Origin: Panorpa germanica
Taxonomy: Eukaryota; Arthropoda; Insecta; Mecoptera; Panorpidae
Length of the DNA: 64,000 nt
Direction of reading: 5' to 3'
NCBI GenBank assembly: GCA_963678705.1
Contig: OY783203.1
Span: 29,122,535-29,186,534, forward strand
The position numbers and the translations under genes are program-made. Shown piece by piece: positions 24,471 through 35,660 of this stretch; the stretch's first letter is position 1; the number at the start of each line of letters is the position of its first letter. The notes under the pieces are model-generated. The model did no database searches and had not been told where the DNA came from. It saw only the letters and a list, made by a program, of their open reading frames with translations.

Positions 24471-26164
24471 ATAGCAAAAAACTAAATGAATTTAAGAAAA
24501 AAACATTTTTGCGTTACCTATAAGACGTTATCCACAACTAACTAAATCTCTGCATCATTCTGAAAGCTACGAGACAATGTATTGTATATTGTATATTGTT
24601 TCGTAGTTTTGCCATTGGAGTGACATATAAATACTGAATTCTGCAATACAAAATTTTAATATTAGATAATAAGCATATTGGTTATTAAAATGTTTTGTAA
24701 TAATAAAAATAAGATCTGATCCCATTCTACAATATCCTTGCTATTTCTGAATGAAAAAATTATCCTCAGTACTGCTGCTTGGAGTCTGAGTACTATCCTT
24801 GGAGTTAATTTGATTTATCTCTGCATCCAATTCTATAGTATAAATTAAAACAGACGTATTAATTATTCTGTTAATAAATAAGTTTTATAACCCCAAAATT
24901 ATTTTACCATAATTGTAAAGCAATAATTATACTTACTCTATTTGAAAATTAAAACTAACACCATAAACAAACAGGCACTTTTATTAATGATGTCTTAATG
25001 ATAACTAATTAGGAAATTTAATAAATAATTAATAAATAAAAGTAAGTCCATATTTAAAACACAAACACATTATTTGACGTTTAGTATAGTCTGTGATGTT
25101 TGGAATAAGCAAAATAAGATGGCGCTAGCTGGTTAAATTTTTTTTATTTGAAATTGCCGCTTAAAATAGTTTTGTTGCCTACTTCTGACCTAATCGATTA
25201 TTTGGTAAATTTCTGTAGAACAGAGTTGGACCCCTGTGATTTGCACGTCAACTATTTAGCTTGCGAATGTACGATCGAACAGTAAATTTTAGTGATTTTT
25301 ATTAGTTATCACTGCTTCAGGTAAGAATATTTAGTAAAATTAGTGCTGCTTGTTCTATTTTTCTGATGTCAATTTTTTTATTTTTTGAAATGTCAAAGAA
25401 ATAAATATTTGTTGAAGTTAACCTAAAATTCTTCTATTATTTTTTATTGCGCTTTATATTAATTTAATAAAAATGACATCTCTAAGAAGTATGGCTTTAA
25501 ATAATTTAGCTACGCTTGAAGAAACGGAGTTAAATTATATGGAAAATGAAATACAGTTAAGAAAATACAACCATTAGAATCAGAAACTAGACGTAGCCAA
25601 AACACTTAATTAATAGATCTTATTTATAATAGATTATACTGTTTATTTATTAATAAAATTAGAAACAGTATATTGTGTTTATTCTTAAATATACTTATTA
25701 AAATAAATGCTGTTTTTTTAATCTATCGTAATTTAACAAATATAATGTATTCTAATATTCTATTAATGCATATAATTCTTAAAATTCAATTGTGAAATGA
25801 TTAAAAGTTCTATAAAATTAATAAATAGGAGAATATATAAATTATTATGCAAACTCTGTATTCAATATTAAATTTGTACTACACTAAGACAAATGCTTCT
25901 TTTAAAATCCAGAAAAACGGTAGAAATAATAGTTTTACCAGATAATCATATCAAAATTACAAAAAATATTTAAATTAATTTAAATTTCCCGCATTTTGCT
26001 GGTCTACAAAACGTTCTACACAATATATTCAATCGAATGGAGAATGTTAGTTTCGATCGTATTCAGGAATAGTGTTTAGAATTGTGATCGAATCTTACTT
26101 CACTCGTTTCGATCGAATCTGTTCGATTGCGAACATTGCTCGCAAAATTCAGGAATAGGGCCCC

Positions 26165-26710
26165 TGGTTGAATCAGTCAAAGAAAACTTACAAAATCAGG
26201 GTCTAAATTTCAACTTTATATTATCCATCCGATTTATATTATAAACCTCCGCTAAAGTTTATCACTAAATAGCGACCCTTGCAAAACTTACTAACCATAA
26301 ATGTTAAAGAAATATATTATATTGTTTCTTAAAGTATAGACCCTTGCCTCGCTTATAAATAGAATTATAAATTTACATACGATAGAATGAAATCTAAGAT
26401 TTTATCTGAGAAAAGGTCACCATTTTAGGTATTGTACACATAAGATTTACCTCGCATCCCATGTATGTTTATTACATATATAAATATTAAATAACTTTAT
26501 ATTAATAAATGCAAGTATGTGTAATCATTTGCATAGAATCTGTGCTATTCGAATCTGCATTTGTAACAACGTCAACCCTTACCTCAACCCTTTACTTTAT
26601 TCCCCTCACCTCACCCATCACTACTAGTCAAGCTAATGCCACACTAGTGCGGATTCACATTCATATATTTTAATCATAATTTGACGTTTCAGAGAAATGC
26701 GTATACTAAA
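26165..26710. other. intergenic DNA, no gene recognised
   Basis: AT-rich spacer with nothing recognisable. Confidence 0.4.
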
Positions 26711-27178
26711 TGGGATTGTGTCCTAAGTCTTAATTTCTATAAAACTGTACTATATATTGATAAAGTGGGTTACTAGAACCTCAAATGTCTAATTATTTTT
26801 TTTATAATTTCTTATATGTTAGGAGATATTGACAATTAAAAAAGTCATTTTGTCTCTTTAATTATTAAAAGGATTCAATGTTATAGAACATTCTAAGACA
26901 TGTGAGATAGCATATTCAACACAGAACTGTTATCCATAGAAAAAAACACTGATTTACCCTTAATAGTACAGACATGTTACGTCATAAACATGGCCGACAT
27001 TAGTAGCGCTAAAACTACAATTCGAATTTTTAATTGTTATATCTCCGTCAACATTTAGATATTTAATAAAATAAAAACGCCAATATACATTTATTAACAT
27101 TTATTTCAATCAACAATTGAAAAATCAACCCCTAAAAAAGAATAATATTATAATAAAAATAATTAGTACACAAACCCA
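26711..27178. mobile_element. MITE family G, copy 2 (internally shortened)
   Basis: Left end TGGGATTGTGTCCTAAGTC and right end CACAAACCCA, each with one change from copy 1. About 150 bp of the middle are missing and a short AT-rich insert precedes the right end. Landmarks 'AGTGGGTTACTAGAACCTC' and 'AGCGCTAAAACTACAATTC' are kept. Confidence 0.8.
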
Positions 27179-27462
27179 TTGCCAATTTACTAAAAACCAA
27201 TGCCACATTTATATAAATATATGCTATTCTTTAAAACTCGACGACGCATTCGAGTATTTTTATTATATTCTGCTTTACCGACTATTTGTCGTGAACGCAA
27301 AATCCTTTGGAAACTATAACGTGCGTTATTTTACATGGTACATGGAACTGAGACTCGAAAAAATTAAATAAATAAATTCTTTTGTGGACTTTTATTCCTA
27401 AATTTATTAATTTTTCTAAACATACTTAACGACAAAAATGGAAGTCGATGTATTAAAAGTTG

Positions 27463-28352
27463 TGGTGAACGTTTGAATCAAATCCTTGCCTACAACGTGT
27501 GAGTCAAATATGGGAAGATTGACATGGCAAGTTTCGTACTACACGGTGGAACGAATGTTTCATCCGAATGATTTATTTATTTTATTAATTTCTTGATATT
27601 ATTGACACTGACACTGTTTAACAAAAACTTTAAAGAAAATAAATGAACTTTCAAATAAAAACCTTCCTTTGTTAACGATTCATGCAGCAGTGCATGACAT
27701 GTGGATCAAGTGTGTGGTGGAGTAGAAAAATCGCTTTTGATGCGGGTCAAAGAATCGACAACATGACATTGGACACACATAGGTCCTTATTCTGTAACTT
27801 TTAAAAAAATCGACCTTATTTTTTCAGCGGTGGAAATATTTAATTTTTTCACCACTCGAATAAAGTCGCTGTATTTAAAATATCTAAAGTGGTATTCTGT
27901 ATGCAAAATTTTCCATCGCCCTTATAATATACAGCGGTGAAAAAGTTTAGTGACGTATTTTAAGATGTCATCAATTTTAAAAATATTTAACCAATCACGG
28001 CATTCAGAATATTCAAATATTTAAAAATTCAAACACTGACAAGTACGAATACATGTCAATTGACAAGCAACATAACCTCACTTTCTGATATATTTATATT
28101 TGTATATTCATATGACAATACATATACTGTGTATTAAAAAATTTGTACTGAAATTCAAATTATAATTCGAATTGTTTAAGAGTTCTAAAAAATACAGCGA
28201 TGGAAAATTTTAAAGTCACCGCTAAAGCCGACCTTATAATTTGGTCGATTTTTTTCCAGCGACAAAAATACAATCGATGGAAATACTTTACAGAATAAGA
28301 CTCTTAGTTTCAGCATCGACAACACGATCGTTCAACCATCAAGCGTCCAACG
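27463..28352 (+). repeat. dispersed repeat R1, copy 3, split by a MITE
   Basis: The left part, 27463-27783 ('GTGGTGAACGTTTGAATCA' to 'ACATTGGACACACATAG'), and the right part, 28306-28352 ('TTAGTTTCAGCATCGAC' to 'CGTCCAACGT'), are together colinear with 9885-10135. The 522 bp between them is the MITE at 27784-28305. The left part also keeps the 'CATGACATGTGGATCAAG' block seen in copies 1 and 4, so this is the most complete copy. Confidence 0.7.
27784..28305. mobile_element. MITE with CTTATTCTGTAA ends
   Basis: Left end CCTTATTCTGTAACTTTT and right end (read inward) TCTTATTCTGTAAAG. The interior contains several inverted pairs built on 'CAGCGGTGGAAA' and 'TCGACCTTAT' motifs. It interrupts repeat R1, and TAG on both sides may be a 3 bp target duplication. 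The uninterrupted R1 copy at 9885 serves as the empty site. Confidence 0.75.
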
Positions 28353-28365
28353 TTTACTTAGGTTA

Positions 28366-28557
28366 GTGTTGAATGTCACATTGATGTGGACAACGCGTAA
28401 GGTATTCTGTTACAAGCTCGTCATGTTTGATTCACGTAATATATTGGATATGCCTGTCTATTCAAGTCGTACAGGAAACAAGTTACACGTTGCTTTAGAC
28501 AAGACAAGACCAGACGAAGTAGGATTTCAGGTGAAAGTGATTTCCGTCGTTACGTAG
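28366..28557 (+). CDS. unidentified open frame, possibly an isolated exon
   Basis: A 63-codon frame whose central part has ordinary amino-acid composition, unlike the AT-driven frames around it: it includes DMPVYSSRTGNKLHVALDK and TRPDEVGFQ. It ends near a CAG followed by GTGAAAGT at about 28531, which could be a splice donor, and an AAG/GTATT at about 28401 could be an entry point. I recognise no family and see no neighbouring exons. It may be an orphan exon, a retroelement scrap or chance. Confidence 0.15.
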   Translation: MLNVTLMWTTRKVFCYKLVMFDSRNILDMPVYSSRTGNKLHVALDKTRPDEVGFQVKVISVVT

Positions 28558-28719
28558 CGGCCTGTTGTGGTGTGATTAATATATAATTTAATACATATCC
28601 TAAACAAACGGGTTTTTCTTACTCTTTTTCAAAAACTGTGTACTTATTGTAAACAGAATTCACTTGTGCCATTTTCGTTTTTTTAGTTCAGAGCTTGATC
28701 AACTTTCTGAGTTTTACCC

Positions 28720-29282
28720 TTAGAGCATATATATATGGAGAGAGAATTCTGGACCTGAAAGTGTGTCCAAAATGTGTGCAAGAGAGAAAGGTATATGTTC
28801 CTATTTGTTCTCTATGCGCATGCGTCGAAAGTAACAGTTGTAAAGTCAGAGCGATCTAGATATAATATGTGACAGTTGTTAAATATGACATTATATTGAT
28901 GTAAACTAATGTAGATATGAATAAATATAAATAAACTATACATAAATATAACTAAAAACGTGAGTTCTGTCCACTCCAAATATCAACTGTGTTGGCCATT
29001 ATCCCTACACCGACATCTATGGCGTTCATGAGTATATGTTTTCACTGAACGTTCACTGTTTTACTGACATACGAGCTTTGTACCAACTAAAGAAATATAA
29101 TTTCTTTACATATTGCATATTTATTATATCTTAATAGATTATTAATATTTATTATATTTAGACAGCTGTCACTTTCGACGCATGCGCATAGAGTACAAAT
29201 GGGAACATATACCTTTCTCTCTCGCACACTTTTAATCTATAGGAAACATAGGCTATTCACACTCCATATGTATATGCTCTAA
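28720..29282. mobile_element. MITE with long inverted ends (563 bp)
   Basis: Left TTAGAGCATATATATATGGA and the complementary right end TATATGCTCTAA. Further in are strongly matching inverted blocks: 'AGAGAAAGGTATATGTTCC' and 'CTATGCGCATGCGTCGAAAG' on the left pair with their complements at about 29160-29225. The centre is AT-rich. It is flanked by nearly identical 'GTTTTACCC' on both sides, which may be an imperfect longer target duplication. Non-coding. Confidence 0.75.
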
Positions 29283-30019
29283 GGTTTTACCCCAAATATA
29301 TTATTTCAAAATATAATTATTTGAAAATCTCAGGGTTTACTTCCAAATGGGCTCGAATGTGCACTGGTATGACGCGAGAGTATATTTCTCAATACTTAGA
29401 ACTCTAACGTTATACTTGAATTTAATAAATTAAATTAATTATTCAGAATTTTGTACTAGTAACTTTAAATGTTAATTTTAGCGAAACCACAATTATCATT
29501 AATTATTTAAAATTACAAAACTATGGTAAATGTAATCAACATATTAATTTATTGTTCTTAATTAGTGTTAATGATTAACAGATGCATAATCTTGATTATG
29601 CTAATAATTAATATATTACACACAAGTATTATACATTTTTATTTAGCTTTGTGTTTTTAGTCGCTTCATGTGACAAATACTTTTCAGCAACGTTTGTATT
29701 TAATGTGTCGTACACATTGGTGCGACTTAAACATGCGACACTAATAAAATCCTTACTTATGTTATTTTATAAAATTCTAGGTAGTATTTTTACGAAACAA
29801 AAATGTTTCAAGCCTTCGGCGATATTTCTAAAAGGATTGCGATTTAGTATTAGAATCAGATTTTCTTTTTTCTAAAGCAGGTTGAAGAATTCGTTCGAAT
29901 TATGAAAGCGTCCGACGTATTAAGCTTCATGCCGCTCTAGTGTGTACGTGTTGTACTTCTTCAACAAATGTTGGATGTCGCATGTTTACGTCGCACGTAT
30001 GTGTACAGCGCTTAACTCA
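29283..30019. other. intergenic DNA with a short dispersed repeat
   Basis: No gene recognised. The stretch at about 29952-30010 ('CAACAAATGTTGGATGTCGC', then 'GTTTACGT') resembles about 16192-16240, so it is a fragment of a dispersed repeat. Confidence 0.4.
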
Positions 30020-30395
30020 TTTTTTAGGGGTCGATTTTTTAATTGTTGATTGAAATAGATGTTAATAAATGTTTATTGGCGTTTTTATTTTATTAAATAT
30101 CTAAATGTTGACGGAGATATAGCAATTAAAAGTTTGAATTGTAGTTTTAGCGCTAGAAATGTCGGCCATATTTATGACGTAACATGTTGCACTATTAAGG
30201 GATAGACAGTTATTTGTTATATGAATAAGAGTTCTGTGTTATAAAAGAGATAGCAACTTAGCGTACGTCAACTTTACATGTCTTGGAATGTTCTATAACG
30301 TTGGATCCCTTCAATAATTAAAGGAAAAAATGATAAGTTGTTAATATCTGCTAAAATATAAGAAATCATTAAAAAAAAATTTGGTAGTCAAATAT
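30020..30395 (-). mobile_element. MITE family G, copy 3 (both ends damaged)
   Basis: It reads as the complement of copy 1: 'TTTTTTAGGGGTCGATTTTT', then 'ATCTAAATGTTGACGGAGAT', then 'TTGTAGTTTTAGCGCTAG'. The terminal TGGGCTTGTG and the opposite end are not preserved. Confidence 0.7.
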
Positions 30396-30721
30396 ATAGT
30401 GTTTTTAAATTAACGTGCATTTTACCGTTGGTATACTCGTACTTTAAAACAACTCAATTAAATATAAGCAATAATTTCATTGACATATATCGATTAGTAT
30501 TAATACAAAATTGCTCATATAGGAGTAAGGAGTAACCGTAGTTCCGAGCGGAATGTCAAGTATGAAGTACTCGTACTAGTACTCGTACGAAGTTCGTGAT
30601 ATTTTTGCTCAATTATCGGTTGCTTTGTCAGTTTGACATTTATAACTTTTCTTGGAAAAGCCTTTCATGTCAATTTATTTTCTAACATAAAATATATAAG
30701 TAATACTAGACTGGGCGCTAG

Positions 30722-31306
30722 AGGTAAGGGAGTATGCAAAATATGAGGACCGAATTCCACCAATAGATTTAAGTTAAGAAAAAGTCAAAAATTAATAATG
30801 CGGATCTTGCCGGTCAAATATTTGGTCCATTTTTTTTACCCCTCTACTCTTATTTGTAAAGGAAATGTATTGAGTACAATCTACAAAATCATTTTAATGA
30901 TTATTTCAGTAATAATTTATACTTTTTTCTAATGGTGAAAGTGAGGATGGATTGTTAAATGAAAAAAAAACAAGTTGTAATTTATTTTGAATGTTTGCAA
31001 GAAAAGCTCAGAAAAAATCAGCAGGAATTTTTGTTGAATGACTTGAAATTATGACATTTTTAATAATTTGGTCTTTACTCCGTAACTTTGACTCCAAAAA
31101 CTTTATAGAAATATCGTGTGAGGGAGGGGATGTGAAGGGAGCGGGAAGGGACCATCACAGCTGGTGGCAAAATGTGTTTTGTTATTATTTGGGGTCTTAG
31201 GTATAAGAATCCGACCATAGTTTTTTTTTTTTTTTTATTATAGATTTTTGGGCTTCGTAGGCACGTAGCCTTTTATCGCCCCTCACATTTTGCATACTCA
31301 ACTACC
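30722..31306. mobile_element. MITE with AGTATGCAAAAT inverted ends (585 bp)
   Basis: Left AGGTAAGGGAGTATGCAAAA and right (read inward) AGGTAGTTGAGTATGCAAAA, followed by 'TGTGAGG' or 'TATGAGG'. The ends match over about 27 bp with a few changes. No coding capacity and no clear target duplication. It is the only copy in the window. Confidence 0.6.
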
Positions 31307-31344
31307 TATACCGTCAACACCGTCATGAGAGACTAAAAAGAACC

Positions 31345-31535
31345 CTACAAATATTTTTTCGTATCGTAGTAATGTCAAATAGCCTAATTAAAATTTTAGT
31401 AAGATTTTTCGAAGTACGTTCTAAGCCACAGGTAGAAAATATATTTGGATACGTTCAGGAACAGAAATTTCGTATTTAAAGCCAAAAATTTATACCAACG
31501 ATGATATAGGGTGACTTATGGACAACAACAAAACC
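31345..31535 (+). repeat. dispersed repeat U, copy 1
   Basis: It matches 35440-35660: 'CTACAAATATTTTTTCGTAT', 'GTTCTAAGCCACAGGTAGAA' and 'AGAAATTTCGTATT' occur in the same order. Its right edge 'GTGACTTATGGACAAC' appears inverted at the right edge of the other copy, so one end has been flipped or the element has inverted ends. Confidence 0.6.
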
Positions 31536-31539
31536 GTGT

Positions 31540-31755
31540 GTAAAAGGATTTTTCTACCCGCACCACACACTTGATCCACATGTCATGCACAGCTGCACGA
31601 ATCGTCCTACAAAAAAAGGTTTTACACTTGAAAGTTTTTATTAACCAGTATCAGTGTAATACTAATAATGTATACACTTATTACACATTGTGTGTAATAA
31701 TAATAATATCAACAAATTAATAAAACTCACACGTTGGAGCAAACATTTGAATCAA
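31540..31755 (-). repeat. dispersed repeat R1, copy 4
   Basis: It has the 'CACTTGATCCACATGTCATG' block, the 'CACTTGAAAGTTTTTATTAA' block and 'CACACGTTGGAGCAAAC', in the order of copy 1 at 3130-3460 and the complement of copy 3. It directly abuts repeat U copy 1. Confidence 0.6.
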
Positions 31756-32237
31756 TCGGCCACGCTGAGGACAAACAAAATTTATATCTTTCTTTAGTTT
31801 GAAGTTTTTTCAAAGGGTTCGAATAGTTTGGTGCAGCCCCTTAAATCATTCATTGTCAAGGTAATTTTCTGTACAAGTCATGCAGACATTGTTAAGATGC
31901 GATAAGAACTATTGTTTTGTAATAACTATTGTGAAATAGAAATATTGTTCTGAGACATAATTAAATAATAGTATTGTATTGAATAACTATTTTAATTATT
32001 TTTATCAACAGTAATTATTTTTCTACAATTAAAATAATTAACAAAGTCAAGCTAATAATTAAAATTATTATTAACTGTTAACAAAAATGATGAAAAGATA
32101 AGAGTTACAGCATAACGTGGCTTTAAACGCAAAAGTCAACTGTAAATATACACAGTACTAGAATTGCATTTAGGCGTAGGCTTGATAAACCTAGGGTTGC
32201 CAGATTTTAATTTAGGTGTCGTGAGACAAAAGTGTTA
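31756..32237. other. intergenic DNA, no gene recognised
   Basis: AT-rich spacer with nothing recognisable. Confidence 0.4.
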
Positions 32238-32669
32238 TGCCGGTTTCACACCATATAGACAGTTTTGAAAACAGTTTTGTTGTCAAAAAACAAAACAAAT
32301 ACATGTTTTGTTTTATTTTAAAACAGTTCTGTTTTCGAAAACAGACTGTTCACACTGAACATACTGGTTTTGTTTTTAGTGTTTTTCTGTGTGTCCCATA
32401 AAAATTATAAACATGATAAACAACAACTGACAAGCGCAAATGTTCACAAAAAACAAAACTACGTGTTCAAATCAAGCAGACTAAAAAACAACAACAAACG
32501 TGTTTTCCTTTGATCTTACTGACTCCAGATGAGAATATGCTTTGTTTACTAAAACTACAATAAAAGACAAAAATGTTTTAAGAACCATCTCTTTGGTGTA
32601 AATATTTGTGTTTTTGTTCAGAAAAAGAAGTTTTTGTTCGTGAACTGATTCTCTGGTGTGAAACCGGCA
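32238..32669 (+). mobile_element. PIF/Harbinger-like MITE H, copy 5 (complete)
   Basis: A full-length 432 bp copy with TGCCGGTTTCACACCA at the left and GGTGTGAAACCGGCA at the right, flanked by TTA at 32235-32237 and 32670-32672. It is very similar to copy 4 throughout. Confidence 0.9.
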
Positions 32670-32789
32670 TTACCGTTACCTTTTTTTACAATATAAAAAT
32701 TTTAATTAGGCACTTTTTATAGTTTGTATTTTTACCGTTTAGCCACTCGGCAATCGTATTTAACCTACGCCGAATTCGGATGTAAATCA

Positions 32790-33166
32790 GCGGCTTGGTT
32801 GAGGGGTTAGAACTCTCAGAGCAAACCGACTCCTGTATTCTTTGCATGTGTTGTATTACAATAAGTTAACTTGTGTACTATAGGGTGCATTGGAGTTGTA
32901 CATAATTTATCATGAGAGCAAGCTTTTACTTAAATTTTTATCGATACACCACTGTTATGAAAGAGACTATTGCATTCTCTTTCCTCTTCCTTCTAGTGTA
33001 TTCATTGGGTTCCTTTCATGTATTCGTTTAGTTAAAATTCGCTGACATACGCTTCCAGAATGAGAGCTACGTAACGCCCGTATTCTGACGGCTTTGTCGC
33101 TTGCAGTGCACTACGGTTCATTGCATTTACAGGGTTCGGATAGGTAACGCGTAGTAGCGTGCATAC
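32790..33166 (-). repeat. MITE family V, copy 1 (fragment)
   Basis: It shares 'GGGTTAGAACTCTCAGAGC', 'TTTATCGATACACCACTG' and 'ACAGGGTTCGGATAGGTAA' with 54125-54582, and the latter blocks in complement with 49254-49923. 'GTGGTTAGA'-type sequence in copy 3 and 'GGGTTAGAA' here, followed by 'CCGACTCCTG', vaguely recall tRNA A and B boxes, but the match is too weak to call a SINE. The right side is cut by the element at 33167. Confidence 0.6.
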
Positions 33167-33504
33167 GGCCGTCTGCACATGGGTCGACTGATTGCAAACG
33201 TCAACTGTGTTGTTAGTGAGAAAACGCACGTGTATACGAGTGAGAGAACACACACGGCACGAACGAAACTAAACCGATTTAAAATTGGTTTTGATCGGCT
33301 GTGTTTTTTGGTCGCAAGACAATTACGTTGCATGCTATTGATGGTGACATCCTGAGCGATGGTGACACAATAAAATCCCCTATTATACTATTGTTAAAAA
33401 TTCTATAAAGCCACAAAACACGGCTCGACATGGTTCTTTTACGTTTTGCTTGAAAACTTCGTTCGCGGCTAGTTTGCAATCAGTCGACCCGTGTCCAGAC
33501 GGCC
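33167..33504. mobile_element. MITE with GGCCGTCTG ends (338 bp)
   Basis: Left GGCCGTCTGCACATGGGTCG and right (read inward) GGCCGTCTGGACACGGGTCG continue together through 'ACTGATTGCAAAC', an inverted match of about 33 bp. It sits at the broken edge of MITE family V copy 1, so it probably inserted there. No coding capacity. Confidence 0.75.
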
Positions 33505-33777
33505 TAAGAATATTTAAATTAGATAAATAATAGGAGCCCCTAAAACTAAATTGCCACAATTAATACTTTGTATTTATACGTAATTAAACTGACTGTATTT
33601 TCCGAACTAGCTACAGCATAGCATAGCATACTTCCTATGACTATGTTTCCGTTTTAAAGGAAATCAAAACCACTTTTCATATACAGACAGCTGTATCCAT
33701 TATTTCCGCCATGTTAAATTTTCATTTTATTTCAAATCAAATATACTTTTGTGATTTTGATTCCGAAGTAGCACACA

Positions 33778-33778
33778 G

Positions 33779-33828
<50 letters not shown>
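33778..33828. repeat. (CA)n microsatellite
   Basis: About 25 CA units. Confidence 0.95.
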
Positions 33829-33830
<2 letters not shown>

Positions 33831-34314
33831 CCACAACAACGCGTGTTCTTATTTTGTCATTTAGTTACTGCATCTGGCGCACTGTCATGTTAGTACTGTG
33901 GCGCTCGTATCGGTAGTAGAGATAACCAAAAAAATATTTGCCATAGTAAAACGATAAACTATTATTTAAATCCCAAAAAATAAAGAGAAAAACTAAACTA
34001 GATTTTTACATTTTTGTAACGTAAATAACATAAAAATACTAGGACTAGATTGTTTTTAATAAATTTCATAAAATATTGAGAAAAAAACATAGCATGAGTA
34101 TTTATTAATATTATCCCAACATGGACTTGGGACCTTGGTATATACTACTCACATATTTTTGGTTGTTTATTAAAAATGTTTCAACTTATTATTTTATTAA
34201 TATGTAAAATATAAGTTATATGCCACTTAATCACCGTTAAACAATTCTGTATCAGATAGGAAGTGAAAAATTGTCATTGCATGTAAATAAATTTGGCAAA
34301 GACTGTGACTGTAA
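33829..34314. other. intergenic DNA, no gene recognised
   Basis: AT-rich spacer with nothing recognisable. Confidence 0.4.
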
Positions 34315-34735
34315 TGCCGGTTTCACACCAAAGAGACAGGTCAATAAAACACGAACAAAAACACTAATGTTTGCACCAAAGAGACAGTTCTTAAAACATT
34401 TTTGTCTTTTGTTGCTGTTTTAGTAAACAAAACACATTCCCATCTGGAGTCAGTAAGATCAAAGGAAAACACTTTTGTTGTTGTTTTTTAGTCTGCTTGG
34501 TTTGTACACGCAGTTTTGTTTTTTGTGAACATTTGCGCTTGTTAGATGTTGTTTATCATGTTTATAATTTTAATGGGACACACTTACAAAAACACTAAAA
34601 CAAAACCAGTTTGTTCAGTGTGAATTGTCAGTTTTTGAAAAACCAAACTGTTTTAAAATAAAACAAAACATGATTTTGTTTTGTTTTTTGACAACAAAAC
34701 TGTTTTCAAAACTGTCTATCTGGTGTGAAACCAGT
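34315..34735 (-). mobile_element. PIF/Harbinger-like MITE H, copy 6
   Basis: Inverted relative to copy 5. It starts TGCCGGTTTCACACCAAAGA after TAA. The right end reads CTGGTGTGAAACCAG and lacks the last two bases. An inner 'CACCAAAGAGACAGTTC' lies about 55 bp from the left end, as in copy 2, so each element carries a second, subterminal copy of the end motif. Confidence 0.85.
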
Positions 34736-35439
34736 AGAATTTAAATAACAGAATATGAGGCTCAGTACTGTCTCACGCATTTTACTATAGAGTGAAAAAG
34801 ATATAATATTCACAATGGTATCGTATTAGTTACCGGAAATCTCTCATAAATTGAACTATAGTAATGTACTGTCTCAAAATCGAAATTCATTTACAAGTAA
34901 TATATACAGATTCTGCATAAAATATTATTTATTTTATTTTTAATTAAAATTCAAACTTTCCCGCTGAAAAAGTAAAGTCACTAATAGTAATTTACTTTCA
35001 AACGACGGAAGGCCCACGGCTAAATGGCCAGCGATTAAAAGGGCTACCCCGGAAATGCTAAACGATGTACGGATAAGGAGGGGGCCCCCTGGGTCGCTAA
35101 AAATATGTTACACATTACACAGTGTATGAAAAAACTTGTGTTGTATCGAAATGTTCGATCAAATATTTTATGTAAATCCTAAATATTATATTTATATGTT
35201 AATTATAAAAATTCCTAAAGCTAGTCATATAACTGTCAAAATAATATATGTATATTATATAAATATATATGTATGCAAATGTAACAAGCTGTTTAACATC
35301 TGCTTTAATTTATATTACATAATAAAATAATTTAAATAAATAATCCACCTCAAAATATTTAAATAGATTTATATTTAATTTAACTGAGTCCTATCACCGA
35401 CAACCACCTACAATGTTGACAGTATTTATGGTGTCGTGC
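34736..35439. other. intergenic DNA, no gene recognised
   Basis: Mostly AT-rich. A GC-rich patch at about 34997-35095 ('GGCCCACGGCTAAATGGCC', then 'GGAGGGGGCCCCCTGGG') stands out from the surroundings but has no recognised identity; it may be a transposon scrap. Confidence 0.4.
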
Positions 35440-35660
35440 TCTACAAACATTTTTTCGTATCATAGTAATGTCGAACAGCCTGATTACAATTTAAGTAAGA
35501 TTTTTCGAAACACGTTCTAAGCCACAGGTAGAAAATATATTTGGGTACATTCAGGAGAAGAAATTTCGTATTTTAAAGCTTAAGTTTATGGAGTGGGGTA
35601 ATGCATTTTTGCTTCTGAAACTTTCGCCTCCAATGTCTTTTTTTGTTGTCCATAAGTCAC
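35440..35660 (+). repeat. dispersed repeat U, copy 2
   Basis: Partner of 31345-31535, with the shared blocks in the same order. Its right edge ('GTTGTCCATAAGTCACC') is inverted relative to copy 1. Confidence 0.6.

Larger units (their letters stand above)
21954..26164 (-). mobile_element. degenerate P-type DNA transposon (4.2 kb)
   Basis: The ends are inverted repeats GGGGCGCTATTCCTGA (left) and GGGGCCCTATTCCTGA (right, read inward). A further 'CTATTCCTGA' copy lies just inside each end (about 22032 and 26064). Within, on the minus strand, are remnants of a P/THAP9-type transposase (22541-24470). A (TA)n tract has grown near the left end. No clear 8 bp target duplication flanks the element, so it is old or the true ends differ by a few bases. 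The region 24900-26100 should hold the N-terminal THAP part or an untranslated region, but I could not recognise a THAP domain. Confidence 0.7.

Noticed and set aside
32786-32850. tRNA-derived SINE head (GGTTAGA and CCGACTCC blocks)
   Set aside because: The A and B box matches are poor, spacing is uncertain and no tail repeat follows; shared similarity is better explained by MITE family V.
33711-33893. Frame with a His/Thr run
   Set aside because: It is created by the (CA)n microsatellite.
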